A DNA stretch of 64,000 nucleotides from Halothermothrix sp. (GTDB taxonomy: Bacteria > Bacillota > Halanaerobiia > DY22613), in NCBI GenBank assembly GCA_016841825.1, contig JAENYK010000011.1, positions 62,001-126,000 on the forward strand, in the 5' to 3' direction. Numbering within the stretch: the first letter of the stretch is position 1; every line of letters begins with the position of its first letter. Of this stretch, positions 26,667-35,873 are shown one piece after another. The translations under genes were made by a program, and so were the position numbers. Below the pieces are notes generated by a model. The model ran no database searches. It saw only the letters and a program-made list of their open reading frames with translations, and was not told where the DNA came from.

Positions 26667-27158
26667 TTACGGTTTAATAATTCTATCCAGGTTCTCTTCA
26701 ATATAAGGAGTTAAGGCTAACAAATCTTTTGCCAGAGTGGATTTGTCCAATTGAGTAGTTACTGGATTATAGGGTACTTTAGAAATCAAAAGTAAAATCA
26801 AATAAACTACAATTCCTCCTTTAACCAATCCCAATACAGCGCCAATAATTCTGTCGATAAATGACAAAAATAGTACTTTTGTCAATCCACTCAAGACCCA
26901 CCCGATAAGATTAACCACCAGCACCACGATAATTAAAATTCCTGCAAAACCAATGATGTTAGACACTGCTGGATTCAAAGCAAATTGAGTCTGGATATAG
27001 ATAGAAACATAAGCATACTGGTCACTGGCCAGTTTTAACCCGATGAGCAATCCTAACAAAGCCATCGTCTGGCGAATCAGACCTTGTTGGAATCCCTTAA
27101 CCAAAAAATATAGCAAAAACAGTATGATTCCAAGATCTACTAAAGCAATCTCTTTCAT
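26667..27158 (-). CDS. cvpA: CvpA family membrane protein
   Basis: A 163-residue protein with four hydrophobic segments (about 5-25, 30-50, 67-90 and 100-125) and the CvpA start VDLGIILFLLYFLVKGFQQGLIRQ. CvpA is a conserved inner-membrane protein linked to colicin V production and envelope stress. ATG 27158 follows GAGGGGTG; an in-frame start upstream would overlap zapA. It is translationally close to zapA (4 bases after its stop). Confidence 0.88.
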   Translation of the reverse strand: MKEIALVDLGIILFLLYFLVKGFQQGLIRQTMALLGLLIGLKLASDQYAYVSIYIQTQFALNPAVSNIIGFAGILIIVVLVVNLIGWVLSGLTKVLFLSFIDRIIGAVLGLVKGGIVVYLILLLISKVPYNPVTTQLDKSTLAKDLLALTPYIEENLDRIIKP

Positions 27159-27162
27159 CGTC

Positions 27163-27558
27163 TCACCCCTCATCCTCCAATAATAATTCTAGCTCCTCAT
27201 ATTCTTTTTGATAGTGTTGAGCCTTACTTTCAGATTCTACCAGAGCATTCTGTACCTTTTCGTTCTCTTTTCGCAACTCATCCTTTTCTTTACGCAACTG
27301 GATAATCTCTGCCTCCAACCTCTCATTAAGTTGATTAGCTTTATTAAGCTCGTCTGCCAGATTCATCGCCCCTAAAGCCATAATTTTAAATTTTGACATC
27401 CTGGGGTAGTTAGATTGAATATCACCCAACTTTTCATTGACATAGTCAGAGACAGCTTCAATGTAATTTACACTAGATTGTCCAGAAATAATCAAATTTT
27501 CACCGAAAATTGACACATCTACCGTTACCCTTTTAGTATCCCTCTTATCTATGCTCAT
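27163..27558 (-). CDS. zapA: Cell division protein ZapA
   Basis: A 131-residue ZapA: N-terminal beta-beta-alpha head (TVDVSIFGENLIISG), the helix MALGAMNLADEL and a long C-terminal coiled coil rich in Glu/Lys. It bundles FtsZ protofilaments at the Z-ring. The start ATG follows GGGGTG at a slightly long spacing; TATAAT immediately precedes it, so the 5' leader may be very short. It begins next to repeat copy B. Confidence 0.9.
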   Translation of the reverse strand: MSIDKRDTKRVTVDVSIFGENLIISGQSSVNYIEAVSDYVNEKLGDIQSNYPRMSKFKIMALGAMNLADELNKANQLNERLEAEIIQLRKEKDELRKENEKVQNALVESESKAQHYQKEYEELELLLEDEG

Positions 27559-27581
27559 TATACAATCACACCCCAGATTTT

Positions 27582-27723
27582 AAAGTCGCATTAACAGCAG
27601 ACTGTTAATGACTTATGTTTAACGACTTCAAAAAGAATTTGTACCTCCACTGAAGTAAATACATTTAGTTATGATACTCTCACCTATAAAGTCCGGGAGA
27701 CTCCCTTCCAAAATGTCGTTAAA
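27582..27723 (+). repeat. Dispersed structured repeat, copy B
   Basis: Starts TTAAAGTCGCATTAACAGC and ends AATGTCGTTAAA. It carries all elements of the family: hairpin 1 (GCATTAACAGCA...TGTTAATG), left arm TTTAACGACTTCA, inner CCACTGAAGTAAA, hairpin 3 (CTCTCACC...GGGAGACT) and the right end. The TTCAGAAGG part of the left arm is mutated, so the outer stem is partly broken. Confidence 0.78.
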
Positions 27724-27777
27724 TCTTTAATGTATAAATTCTCCAAAGTACTGCAATATCCTGCATATCTGGAATCT

Positions 27778-27804
27778 AAAAAAACCTGTGATTATCACAG
27801 GTTT
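27778..27804 (-). terminator. Terminator of the second radical SAM gene
   Basis: On the minus strand AAACCTGTGA pairs with TCACAGGTTT around TAA, followed by a T-run. It is 78 bases past the rSAM2 stop and overlaps the stop of the candidate peptide at 27803. Confidence 0.88.
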
Positions 27805-27910
27805 AAGGATTAATACAGCTTTGCTCTGAATTAAATTCCATTTGCTTAGCAGCACTTTGTTCCTGATTAGCCTTAGAAATATTAACCAATTTTATATATT
27901 TCACGACCAC
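27803..27910 (-). CDS. Candidate small peptide overlapping the 3' end of rSAM2 (35 aa)
   Basis: GTG 27910 lies five bases after AAGGAG and overlaps the last codons of rSAM2 in another frame. The peptide has a basic, hydrophobic start (VVKYIKLVNI), a polar middle (KANQEQSAAKQ) and ends SEQSCINP with one Cys. The stop lies at the foot of the rSAM2 terminator, so the ORF fills the transcript exactly. It could be the substrate of rSAM2. The AAGGAG also encodes Arg residues of rSAM2, so chance cannot be excluded. Confidence 0.38.
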   Translation of the reverse strand: MVVKYIKLVNISKANQEQSAAKQMEFNSEQSCINP

Positions 27911-29306
27911 TTTTTCTCCTTTCGGGGACGAAACTTAACAAATCTTCCTCCTGTAAAGAAGAACAATACACTTCGACCCCAAGATCTAAGACATGTTGAT
28001 TGACTTCACAACGTGGTTCATATGGAGTAGTTAAAGAGTGATGAACCAAGAAATTCTCCCCAACACAACCACCTCCACAAAAATACCTGGCCCAACAGCT
28101 TTTACAACTATCGCGATTGAGAACATGTAAGGGTTGATAAAATTTTTTGCGAGCTGTTTGATCCAGGAACTCATCAGCAATGTTACCCAGATAAAAATCT
28201 GGATATCCAACTAATAGATGACATGGATAGATATCACCTATTGGAGTGATACAAAGATAGTATTTACCGGCCCCACAAGTGTAACAGAGATTCTTTTGGG
28301 TAGCAATACTGTTAACTGCTGAACTAAGATTAAGCACCTTATGACAAAAACTGTCTTCATCCTGAAAAGACTCAAACATCCAGGCATAATTGTCTTTAAT
28401 AATTTGAATATCTTCAACAGTTAAAGCAATTTCTGAGTCTTCAGAAGCAATTACAGGTTGTAATTGAACCAAAGGGAACTCCGCTTTTTCATACATCTCA
28501 AAAATTGCACCAATCGCTTGTACATTATAATGATGTATCGTTCCCTTAATACGATATCTAATTCCACTCTCTTTTACCCATTGTAAACGATCATAAATCC
28601 GATCATATGACGGACGTCGATTCTTCATCACTCTCATATAATTATGTTCCTGGGGACGTCCATCCAGGGTTATAATCAACTCAACATCATAATATTTTAA
28701 CTGATCCAAAATCTTTTTCTCAATAAGCGTTCCATTAGTAGTTATAGTAATAAAAACATTTTTCTCATCTTTTTCTTGATATTCTCTTACAATCTGCACA
28801 ATCTCAACCACCAGGTCAGGATTAAGCAAAGGTTCCCCACCAGATATATTTAAATAAATCGTGTTATCAGGACTCTCACTGAATAAAAATTCTATAGACT
28901 TTATGGCAACGTCTTTTGACATATATTCTGCATCGTGATCAGTTTTATTTTTACTTTGATAACAATAATTGCACTGCATATTACAATCGTCACAAATATT
29001 TAGTGTTAGACTATTGATCTTCTGCTCTTTTAACTTATAAGGTTTAATCTCAGAAGAATAGATAGTCAGGTAGCGGTTATCAATTAGATAATTCAACTCT
29101 CCAGACATATCCATCCAATCCAAAAAGTTATGTTCTCTTTTTACCTTATCCAGGTATTCGGTTGAAGTATTTTTAACAGATTGAACTAAAATCTTCTTTA
29201 TCCAGGGATGAATTTCAAATAAACTAGATGAAGGTATATCTAATACATAATGCCGTCCATTAACGTTAAAAAATTTTAAATCTGTATCAATCAAAGGAAG
29301 ATCCAT
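27882..29306 (-). CDS. Radical SAM/SPASM enzyme (rSAM2)
   Basis: A 474-residue peptide-maturase-like radical SAM protein. An N-terminal domain (FFNVNGRHYVLDIPSSS) resembles those of SCIFF-type maturases. The 4Fe-4S motif CDDCNMQCNYCYQ and SGGEPLLN follow. The C-terminal SPASM ligands are CGAG, GDIYPCH and CKSCWARYFCGGGCVG. ATG 29306 follows GGTGGAG. It shares the overall design of rSAM1 (4513-5877) but is a separate lineage. No peptide gene is found upstream; one candidate overlaps its 3' end. Copies of the 140 bp repeat flank the gene on both sides. Confidence 0.88.
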   Translation of the reverse strand: MDLPLIDTDLKFFNVNGRHYVLDIPSSSLFEIHPWIKKILVQSVKNTSTEYLDKVKREHNFLDWMDMSGELNYLIDNRYLTIYSSEIKPYKLKEQKINSLTLNICDDCNMQCNYCYQSKNKTDHDAEYMSKDVAIKSIEFLFSESPDNTIYLNISGGEPLLNPDLVVEIVQIVREYQEKDEKNVFITITTNGTLIEKKILDQLKYYDVELIITLDGRPQEHNYMRVMKNRRPSYDRIYDRLQWVKESGIRYRIKGTIHHYNVQAIGAIFEMYEKAEFPLVQLQPVIASEDSEIALTVEDIQIIKDNYAWMFESFQDEDSFCHKVLNLSSAVNSIATQKNLCYTCGAGKYYLCITPIGDIYPCHLLVGYPDFYLGNIADEFLDQTARKKFYQPLHVLNRDSCKSCWARYFCGGGCVGENFLVHHSLTTPYEPRCEVNQHVLDLGVEVYCSSLQEEDLLSFVPERRKSGREIYKIG

Positions 29307-29333
29307 TTCGCTCCACCTGCCATTTTTAGATTA

Positions 29334-29477
29334 AACTGGCATTAACAGCAAGCTGGTAATGCCTGGGTATAACGACTTCGTAAGGAGATTTATACTCCAC
29401 TAAGTAAACCCATTTAACTATTTATTCTCTCACCTGTAGATGCCAGAAAGCTTTCCCCCCCTAAAAGATCATTTAGC
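29334..29477 (+). repeat. Dispersed structured repeat, copy C (degenerate)
   Basis: Same orientation as the others: GGCATTAACAGCAAGCTGGTAATGCC (hairpin 1, intact) then TATAACGACTTCGTAAGGAGATTTATACTCC and a decayed right end (GATCATTTAG). It stands directly upstream of the rSAM2 start. Confidence 0.65.
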
Positions 29478-29790
29478 ACTAATATTCGGTAATATCCTCA
29501 TTTTTTGGTAAGTAACAGTACACTTTTAGCTTTCTGCCTAATTTTTAACATTTTTTCTTATTTCTAAATTATTCGACGATATTTCCAAAAATCCTCCCCT
29601 TACAAAAAGATTTCTCCACTAAGGAAGAAATTTTTTTAACCAATTAGACTCATTTCATAAAATCATGTCTTTAGACAACATTTCTAATATAATTTACATA
29701 ATTTTAGTATTTTTTGATATAGTAAAGTAGGCTAAACAGTGCTTAATGATATTTTTCCAGACTCTCCAAAACTATTTACCATAGTAGATA
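29478..29790. other. Gene-free AT-rich interval
   Basis: Contains no ORF with a convincing ribosome site in either strand. It must hold the rSAM2 promoter on the minus strand, but no clear hexamer pair stands out. Confidence 0.4.
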
Positions 29791-29816
29791 AAAAAAATCT
29801 CCCTCCAGGAGAGATG
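29791..29816 (-). terminator. Terminator of the DUF2935-like gene
   Basis: On the minus strand ATCTCTCC pairs with GAGGGAGAT (one G-T pair), followed by TTTTTT. Confidence 0.8.
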
Positions 29817-30227
29817 TTAAAATATTAATTGATTTTGGAGATTTCTCAATAATCTCCCCATATACTGTTGTTCATCTTCGATATGTTCTACTAAAGTCTG
29901 CCAAACTTTATCATTTTCACCGTACTCTTTCAGCATCTGCAGAGTTCTAATAAATTCTGTATTTATCACCAGGAACTTTCTTATTAAATATGGTAATCTC
30001 TGATTCTTCATTGGAATTGTCTGATACAATCCCATTGTTTCTTCCTCTATCTCTGCAAATTCTTCGTGAAATCTCATCAACTGGTCCTCCAATAACTTAA
30101 TCAGATTTTTGTTAGTAAGATTTGCCACAGACAAAAGAAAAGTCTGATGTTCTTTTGCAGTATTAGACCACAACAATAATTCTCTCAGAACACAGTGATA
30201 GCTATTGGCTATTGTATAACAAAACAC
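29817..30227 (-). CDS. Small helical protein, ferritin-like (DUF2935-like)
   Basis: A 136-residue all-helical protein with spaced Glu/His residues (LRELLLWSNTAKEHQTF, RFHEEFAEIEEE, EHIEDEQQYMGRLL) that resemble one half of the DUF2935 ferritin-like proteins of clostridia. Full-length members carry two such bundles, so this is a single-domain version. The function is unknown; a metal site is plausible because of the E-x-x-H-like pairs. It reads as monocistronic with its own terminator. Confidence 0.5.
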   Translation of the reverse strand: MFCYTIANSYHCVLRELLLWSNTAKEHQTFLLSVANLTNKNLIKLLEDQLMRFHEEFAEIEEETMGLYQTIPMKNQRLPYLIRKFLVINTEFIRTLQMLKEYGENDKVWQTLVEHIEDEQQYMGRLLRNLQNQLIF

Positions 30228-30345
30228 TATTTAATTACCCTCCTTTTTCATGATACTTTGTATATTTTATTAAACATAATTCCTTTTGGTGAAAATTACT
30301 AATCATATACTTTACTTTTTCAGATGGATGTATTAAAATGGGGTA

Positions 30346-30455
30346 TGAGGCAGAGTAGGTATTGTGCGTCAAGTGTTGAGGGATGGGAAGTTGCCCTCAA
30401 ACGAAAGACTTACTTCACGGTTTAGTCTGCGATGCAATACCGCGTCCGCTGTCAC
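30346..30455 (+). promoter_or_regulatory. Tetrahydrofolate (THF-I) riboswitch
   Basis: The sequence between the folT gene and its upstream neighbour shows the conserved THF aptamer blocks in order: GAGTAGGTATTGTGCGTCAAGTG, GGGATGGGAAGTTG... CAAACGAA, GCGATGCAATACCGCG and TCCGCT closing with the 5' GGCAG. A 66-base interval then leads to the folT start, with CCCCCTCTTTA that could pair with the AAGGGAAGGAG ribosome site. Control of translation by folate is therefore likely. Confidence 0.85.
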
Positions 30456-30520
30456 ATTAAAGCTGTCCCCCTCTTTAGTGTGGCCAATTGCCTTATGCTA
30501 AAGGGAAGGAGAGTTTTATA

Positions 30521-31069
30521 ATGAAATGGAGTGTACGAACGGTTGTATTTATGGGACTTTTGGTAAGTATCAACATCGTCCTCACTAGATTTTTAGGCTT
30601 CATGATTATGGGAAACACTATCCGAATTAGTTTTGGAAGTGTGCCAATCATGCTGGCAGGTATCCTATTTGGTCCACTTGCTGGTACTATCACAGGGATT
30701 GCTTCAGATCTGATTGGAGTCATGCTAAATTCAATGGGAGGTGGATACTTCCCGGGGTTTACTATTAGTGCTGCCCTGGTTGGATTGATCCCTGGACTAT
30801 TGTTTCTCAAATATAAAAGGGATAATTTTTCTATGTTGAAAATAATCCTTTCTGTATTAATTGTAGGTATTTTTGTACATCTCTTCTTAAATACCTCCTG
30901 GGTTGTGATGATTATTCAAAAGGAATTAACTATACAAACATTCGTCGAAAGCTTCCTTGGACTTCTACCACCGCGATTAATTGCGAGATTAATCATGATA
31001 CCTTTGGAGATTATCTTTCTGACAATTATTTTGCGTGCTTACAATACCTACAAATCTAAATCTTTTTAA
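30521..31069 (+). CDS. folT: Folate ECF transporter S component FolT
   Basis: A 182-residue integral membrane protein with about six hydrophobic segments and the FolT-type start (VVFMGLLVSINIVLTRFLG, then IRISFGSVPIMLAGILFGP). As S component it binds folate and docks on a shared EcfAA'T energy module encoded elsewhere. Start ATG 30521 follows GGAAGGAG; the in-frame ATG at 30488 has no site and lies in the leader. The THF riboswitch upstream confirms folate as substrate. Confidence 0.92.
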   Translation: MKWSVRTVVFMGLLVSINIVLTRFLGFMIMGNTIRISFGSVPIMLAGILFGPLAGTITGIASDLIGVMLNSMGGGYFPGFTISAALVGLIPGLLFLKYKRDNFSMLKIILSVLIVGIFVHLFLNTSWVVMIIQKELTIQTFVESFLGLLPPRLIARLIMIPLEIIFLTIILRAYNTYKSKSF

Positions 31070-31128
31070 TTTATCACGGCTACTCATTGATCATCTTCTA
31101 GTTTACAACTAACACAGGAGGTAGAGTT

Positions 31129-31737
31129 ATGCGAAAAGTTTTGGCAATTTTGGGGAGTCCGCGGGAAAAAGGTAATTCTCAGGCACTGATGGAGCAGATT
31201 CTCAAAGGAATCAGTTCAACTAAGGGGGACTTAGAAATTGAAAGGATTTCTTTAGGCAAACAACATATTCAACCCTGTATCGCCTGTAATGGTTGTCAAC
31301 GTCAACCTGGTTGTGTGATCAAAGATGATATGAATCGACTTTATTCAGCTTTTGATCAAGCAGACTTAGTTGTGATAGCTTCTCCAATCTACTTCAACTC
31401 AGTCAGTGCACAACTAAAGAGCCTTATTGATAGATGTCAGGCGATCTGGGCCAGCAAATATGTTTTAAAATCTCCCCTTATTGACCGGAACAAACTCCGT
31501 CTTGGTGTATTCATCGCTACTGCCGGTAATCCTGATGGAATCGCAGAATTTGAGCCCTCTAAACGAGTGATTGATCTATTTTTCAAAGCTATTAATACTT
31601 ACTATTACCAGGATTTATTTGTAACTGATATTGACAATTCACCCGTTACCTCTCGCCCAGAGGTCCTGAAACAGGCTTTCCAAATGGGTAAAGAGCTTGA
31701 GAATCAATTCTACCAGCTGCAGACAGGAAAATCTTAA
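31129..31737 (+). CDS. NAD(P)H-dependent FMN reductase / flavodoxin-like oxidoreductase
   Basis: A 202-residue flavodoxin-fold protein. The FMN phosphate loop is GSPREKGNSQALM, the isoalloxazine loop ASPIYFNSVSAQLKSLIDR. A Cys-rich segment CIACNGCQRQPGC between them is typical of clostridial iron-sulfur flavoproteins, so a 4Fe-4S cluster may be bound. Redox partner unknown. It is followed 14 bases later by a DUF2007 gene. Confidence 0.87.
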   Translation: MRKVLAILGSPREKGNSQALMEQILKGISSTKGDLEIERISLGKQHIQPCIACNGCQRQPGCVIKDDMNRLYSAFDQADLVVIASPIYFNSVSAQLKSLIDRCQAIWASKYVLKSPLIDRNKLRLGVFIATAGNPDGIAEFEPSKRVIDLFFKAINTYYYQDLFVTDIDNSPVTSRPEVLKQAFQMGKELENQFYQLQTGKS

Positions 31738-31751
31738 AGGAGGTTTGAACA

Positions 31752-32006
31752 ATGTCAGAGATCAGATGGGCAGAATTAACCACTACAGATCCAATTACTG
31801 CTGACATTTACAAAAGTTTGCTAGAATCCAGTGACATCCCTGTCTTTTTGCGTTCCGATGCCACCTATGTCGTTCATCCATTCACTATGGGCATGTTAGG
31901 TGATGTGGATATATTGGTTCCTAAAGAACTACTGGAGTTGGCTAAGAAGCTAATCAAAGAGGTGGAGATTGAGGATTGCGAGAGTGACGATCCTGATTGC
32001 GATTAA
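31752..32006 (+). CDS. DUF2007 family protein
   Basis: An 84-residue protein with the DUF2007 pattern: TTDPITADIYKSLLESSDIPVFLRS and a GDVDILVPKELLELAKKLI helix, ending in an acidic Cys-containing tail. DUF2007 is a ferredoxin-like fold related to regulatory (PII-like/ACT-like) domains; function unknown. ATG 31752 follows AAAGGAGG. Probably in one transcript with the flavoprotein. Confidence 0.8.
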   Translation: MSEIRWAELTTTDPITADIYKSLLESSDIPVFLRSDATYVVHPFTMGMLGDVDILVPKELLELAKKLIKEVEIEDCESDDPDCD

Positions 32007-32015
32007 GTTGTAATA

Positions 32016-32050
32016 TAAAAAGCTGAGCCTACTTAATTGGCTCAGCTTTT
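32016..32050 (+). terminator. Bidirectional terminator
   Basis: AAAAAGCTGAGCC pairs with GGCTCAGCTTTTT, with A-run and T-run on either side, so it can stop the DUF2007 transcript and the opposing pheT transcript. Confidence 0.9.
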
Positions 32051-32061
32051 TATATTAGTCT

Positions 32062-34461
32062 CTAATTACCTCGAATCTCTGCCCCAAATTTGTCCTGCAA
32101 TCTCTCTAACAATTCATCAATCAATGCATTAACCTCATCATCTGTGAGAGTCCTATCTTTAGCACGATAACTCATGGCATAAGCCATACTTTTCTTCCCA
32201 TCAGGAACCTGAGCACCTTGATATAAATCAAAGATTTCCACAGTTTCCAAATACTCTTTCCCGATTTTTTGAATCACCTCACAGATATCCTGAGCAGAAA
32301 CTTTAGTGTCAACCAACAGGGCAATATCTCTAGTCAAAGCCGGATATTTTGGTAAATCACTGAAAGTTACTTCGGTATCACTCAACTCAACAATCTTCTC
32401 AAAATTCAACTCAAATACAGTAACTCGCTCCTTAAGATCATAATTTCCCATCACATCTGGATGAATTTCCCCCAGATAACCCAGTACTTCTCCATGAGCT
32501 TTGATTAGAGCCGTCCTACCTGGATGAAGAGCGTCATGTTCACCATGGGAATAGGTTAACTCCCCTACGCCAAATTTCCTTGCATAAGCCTCCAGGATGC
32601 CTTTTAGGTGAAAATATCCTGCAGCGTTCTGATTCCAACGATCTTTTTCATCCAGACCAACGACTCCAGCAGTTAACATTCGCGGCTCTTCAGGTAAGAC
32701 ATCATCACCTGGGATATAAATTCGAGCCAACTCAAAAATCCGGATCTGCCCCATTTGTCGTTTTGCATTGAAGCTCATGATCTTCAGAATATCCGCAAGG
32801 AGCGTACGGCGCATAACTGCATACTCTTCACTTATTGGATTCATCAATCTAATTGAGTTTCGCCACTCATGAGTTGGATTTAGATTCAATTTATTATAGG
32901 AATTAGGATTTATAAAGCTAAAACTCATCGTCTCAGTCAACCCCACAGAGTTCATAAATTCTCTGGTCTGATCTTCCAACAACTGGGATCTGGTCAATCT
33001 ACCAATTCGATAATCAGCCATCGGTAGCTCAGATGGTATATTATTATAACCATACATCCGGGCAACTTCTTCTATCAAATCGACTTCCAGAGTCACATCT
33101 CCCCGGAAAGTAGGAACAGTAACATCCATATCTTCACCCCGGACTTCTACCCCAAACTGTAATCGCCGCAATAGGTCGACAATCTCATCTCTGTCAAGAG
33201 TGACTCCAATAAGGTCACATACCTTTTGGGTGCGAAGATGAATCTTTAATCGATCAACTATCTCCGGATAAACATCAATTATACCTGCAGCAATCTCACC
33301 TCCGGCCAACTCCTTAATCAGTTGAATAGCCCGATTACCGGCTTCAATCACGGCATTAATGTCCACCCCACGTTCAAAACGATAGGAAGCTTCACTGGGG
33401 ATAGCGTATTTTCGGGCAGTTTTCCGAATATTAATTGGATTAAAATAAGCTGACTCCAGCAAGATATTAACAGTATTCTCTGTGACTTCACTATTAGCTC
33501 CACCCATTACTCCAGCTATACATACTGGTCTTTCTATATCACAGATACAGAGTACATCAGTATCCAGCTTTCGTTGCTTATCATCAAGAGTGATCAATTC
33601 TTCATCATTACAGGCACGGCGGACAATAATCTTACCATCCTGCAATTGATCATAGTCAAAAGCATGCAGGGGCTGCCCCATCTCCATCAAGACAAAATTA
33701 GTCGCATCTACCACATTATTAATTGGTCTCACACCAGCAGCTTCTAATCTCCGCTGCAGCCATTCAGGGGACTCACCAATTTTAACACCTCTTATCAGAC
33801 GGGCAGAATAACGTGGACATAGATCAGTATCTTGAATTTCAATTCCAGTTAATTTTTCGATAGCCGGGCCAGTCTCCTGTACCACTACTTCTGGCTGCTT
33901 TAAAGGCTTTCCTACCCTGGCAGCTACTTCCCGTGCTACACCAATCATACTCAAACAATGGGCATAGTTCGGAGTAATATTCAAAGTCAAGATATAATCA
34001 TCTAATCCCATAACTTCTACAAAAGAATCTCCAGCCTTACAGTCCCGTTCAATAATCATTACCCCTGGTTGACGTTCCTCTACCAATCCCAACTCATCTT
34101 CAGAACAGATCATACCATAAGATGCTATGCCTCTTAATTTGGCTTTACCGATCTTAAAACCACCCGGTAGTTCAACACCGACCTGAGCTATGGGTGTTTT
34201 TGCACCTTCAAAAATATTCTTAGCCCCACAGACGATCTCTAAAATCTCATGACCAACGTCTACCTTAGTCACTCTTAATTTATCAGCATTAGGATGGGGA
34301 GCAATCTCTTTTATCACTCCGATCACAATCTTCTCCAATCCTTTACCAGGAGATTCGATAGTTTCAACTTCCAGACCCGCATGGGTCAAAAGATGGGCCA
34401 ACTCGTCTGGAGTTAAATCAAAATCCACATAATCTTTTAGCCATTTATAAGACACTTGCAT
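32062..34461 (-). CDS. pheT: Phenylalanine-tRNA ligase beta subunit
   Basis: A 799-residue PheT of standard length. It has the N-terminal tRNA-binding EMAP-like domain (VIGVIKEIAPHPNADKL, VCGAKN), the B3/B4 editing domain (CPRYSARLIRG, NNVVDATNFVLMEMGQPLHAFD), the B5 domain and a C-terminal ferredoxin-like anticodon-binding domain. With PheS it forms the (alpha-beta)2 enzyme that charges tRNA-Phe. It follows pheS by 27 bases and is under the same T-box. Confidence 0.97.
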   Translation of the reverse strand: MQVSYKWLKDYVDFDLTPDELAHLLTHAGLEVETIESPGKGLEKIVIGVIKEIAPHPNADKLRVTKVDVGHEILEIVCGAKNIFEGAKTPIAQVGVELPGGFKIGKAKLRGIASYGMICSEDELGLVEERQPGVMIIERDCKAGDSFVEVMGLDDYILTLNITPNYAHCLSMIGVAREVAARVGKPLKQPEVVVQETGPAIEKLTGIEIQDTDLCPRYSARLIRGVKIGESPEWLQRRLEAAGVRPINNVVDATNFVLMEMGQPLHAFDYDQLQDGKIIVRRACNDEELITLDDKQRKLDTDVLCICDIERPVCIAGVMGGANSEVTENTVNILLESAYFNPINIRKTARKYAIPSEASYRFERGVDINAVIEAGNRAIQLIKELAGGEIAAGIIDVYPEIVDRLKIHLRTQKVCDLIGVTLDRDEIVDLLRRLQFGVEVRGEDMDVTVPTFRGDVTLEVDLIEEVARMYGYNNIPSELPMADYRIGRLTRSQLLEDQTREFMNSVGLTETMSFSFINPNSYNKLNLNPTHEWRNSIRLMNPISEEYAVMRRTLLADILKIMSFNAKRQMGQIRIFELARIYIPGDDVLPEEPRMLTAGVVGLDEKDRWNQNAAGYFHLKGILEAYARKFGVGELTYSHGEHDALHPGRTALIKAHGEVLGYLGEIHPDVMGNYDLKERVTVFELNFEKIVELSDTEVTFSDLPKYPALTRDIALLVDTKVSAQDICEVIQKIGKEYLETVEIFDLYQGAQVPDGKKSMAYAMSYRAKDRTLTDDEVNALIDELLERLQDKFGAEIRGN

Positions 34462-34488
34462 TTTTTAACACCTTCCTTTCCGCAAACT

Positions 34489-35505
34489 CTAGAATTGATT
34501 TAAGAATCGAAGATCATTTTCATATATCAAACGAATATCGTTAATTCCGGTTTTTAACATGGCAATTCTCTCAATGCCCATTCCGAAGGCAAATCCGCTG
34601 TACTCCTCAGAATCAATCCCTGACATCTCCAGTACCCGCGGATGCACCATTCCCGCACCTCCGATTTCTAACCAACCAGAACCTTTGCACAAACGACATC
34701 CTACTCCATCACAGACAAAACAGGATACATCAACCTCTGCACTGGGTTCAGTGAACGGAAAGTAACTGGGACGCAATCTGGTCTTACGATTCTCACCAAA
34801 AATACCTTTTACCATAACATTAATAGTCTCTTTTAAATTAGCAAAAGTAATCCCTTTATCGATGACCAGAGCTTCAATCTGCCGGAAATTTGGAATATGT
34901 GTTGCATCCATATCAACCCGATAAACCCTACCAAAGGCAATAATCCGGATAGGCAGTTCACCCTTTTGCATAGTTCTAACCTGAATTGGTGAGGTATGTG
35001 TTCTGAGCAGCACCTCATCAGTTATAAAGAAAGTATCTTGCATATCTCTGGCTGGATGCCAGCGAGGAATATTTAAAGCTTCAAAGTTGTAATAATCAGT
35101 TTCAATCTCCGGACCCTCTGCAACATCAAAACCCATCCCCAAAAAGATCCGTTTCAATTCTGCAAAAACAGCAGTTAGCGGATGTGCTTTCCCATAAATC
35201 ACAGGTTCTCCTGGTAAAGTTAGATCAATCTCTTCTTTCTGAAGCCGCTGCAACTTAGCTTCCCTTTCCAGAGTAACCTTTCGATCTTCCAAAACAGTTT
35301 CAATCCTGTTCTTTAGCTCATTTGCCATCGCACCTACTACAGGACGTTCTTCCGGGGAAAGCTGGCCCATACCTTTTAATACCGAAGTAATCTCACCTTT
35401 TTTTCCCAGAAATCTTACCCTGAGCTGGTTTAAGACATCCAGATCGTTAGCTGTATTAATTAACTGGAGTGCCTCATGCTCAATACTATTGAGTTTTTCT
35501 TTCAT
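34489..35505 (-). CDS. pheS: Phenylalanine-tRNA ligase alpha subunit
   Basis: A 338-residue catalytic subunit. N-terminal coiled coil, then class II synthetase motifs: [33 protein letters not shown] (motif 2 region), [13 protein letters not shown] and [14 protein letters not shown] (motif 3). [18 protein letters not shown] segment adds Cys residues of the kind seen in some clostridial PheS. Expression is set by the T-box leader at about 35545-35850. Confidence 0.97.
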   Translation of the reverse strand: MKEKLNSIEHEALQLINTANDLDVLNQLRVRFLGKKGEITSVLKGMGQLSPEERPVVGAMANELKNRIETVLEDRKVTLEREAKLQRLQKEEIDLTLPGEPVIYGKAHPLTAVFAELKRIFLGMGFDVAEGPEIETDYYNFEALNIPRWHPARDMQDTFFITDEVLLRTHTSPIQVRTMQKGELPIRIIAFGRVYRVDMDATHIPNFRQIEALVIDKGITFANLKETINVMVKGIFGENRKTRLRPSYFPFTEPSAEVDVSCFVCDGVGCRLCKGSGWLEIGGAGMVHPRVLEMSGIDSEEYSGFAFGMGIERIAMLKTGINDIRLIYENDLRFLNQF

Positions 35506-35544
35506 CTCTTAAACCTCCTCTGTAACTTATTTACGTTTTAATAA

Positions 35545-35850
35545 ATAAAAAACCCCTCATTCCATAAAGGGACGAGAGGTTATTCTTCCGCGGTACCACC
35601 CTAATTAGCCATGTAATCCCAACTCAATGCGGTCTACACTACCGAGATAACACGACTCACTTAGATTCCGATAACGGGGAATACCGTTCTGACCTACTGC
35701 AAATATGCTACCTGCATATTAATTATGCCATCAGCCGACAGCTCCAGAGTGAACTTCATCTAATTCATGTTTAGAGATGTTCTCAATCGGTGACATCTCC
35801 TCCCTGTCAACACTTCATTAGACTACTCTCTCTTTCATTGCTTTTCACAA
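35545..35850 (-). promoter_or_regulatory. Phe-specific T-box leader
   Basis: On the minus strand the hallmark antiterminator GGGTGGTACCGCGG (35588-35601) is followed by a terminator whose arms are AACCTCTCGTCCC and the GGATGAGGGG-type partner before a T-run (about 35549-35580). The specifier region reads GAAGTTCACTC...GGAGC, giving the codon TTC for Phe. Uncharged tRNA-Phe would stabilise antitermination of pheST. Confidence 0.93.
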
Positions 35851-35873
35851 TATTGAACTATATTCACACATTC

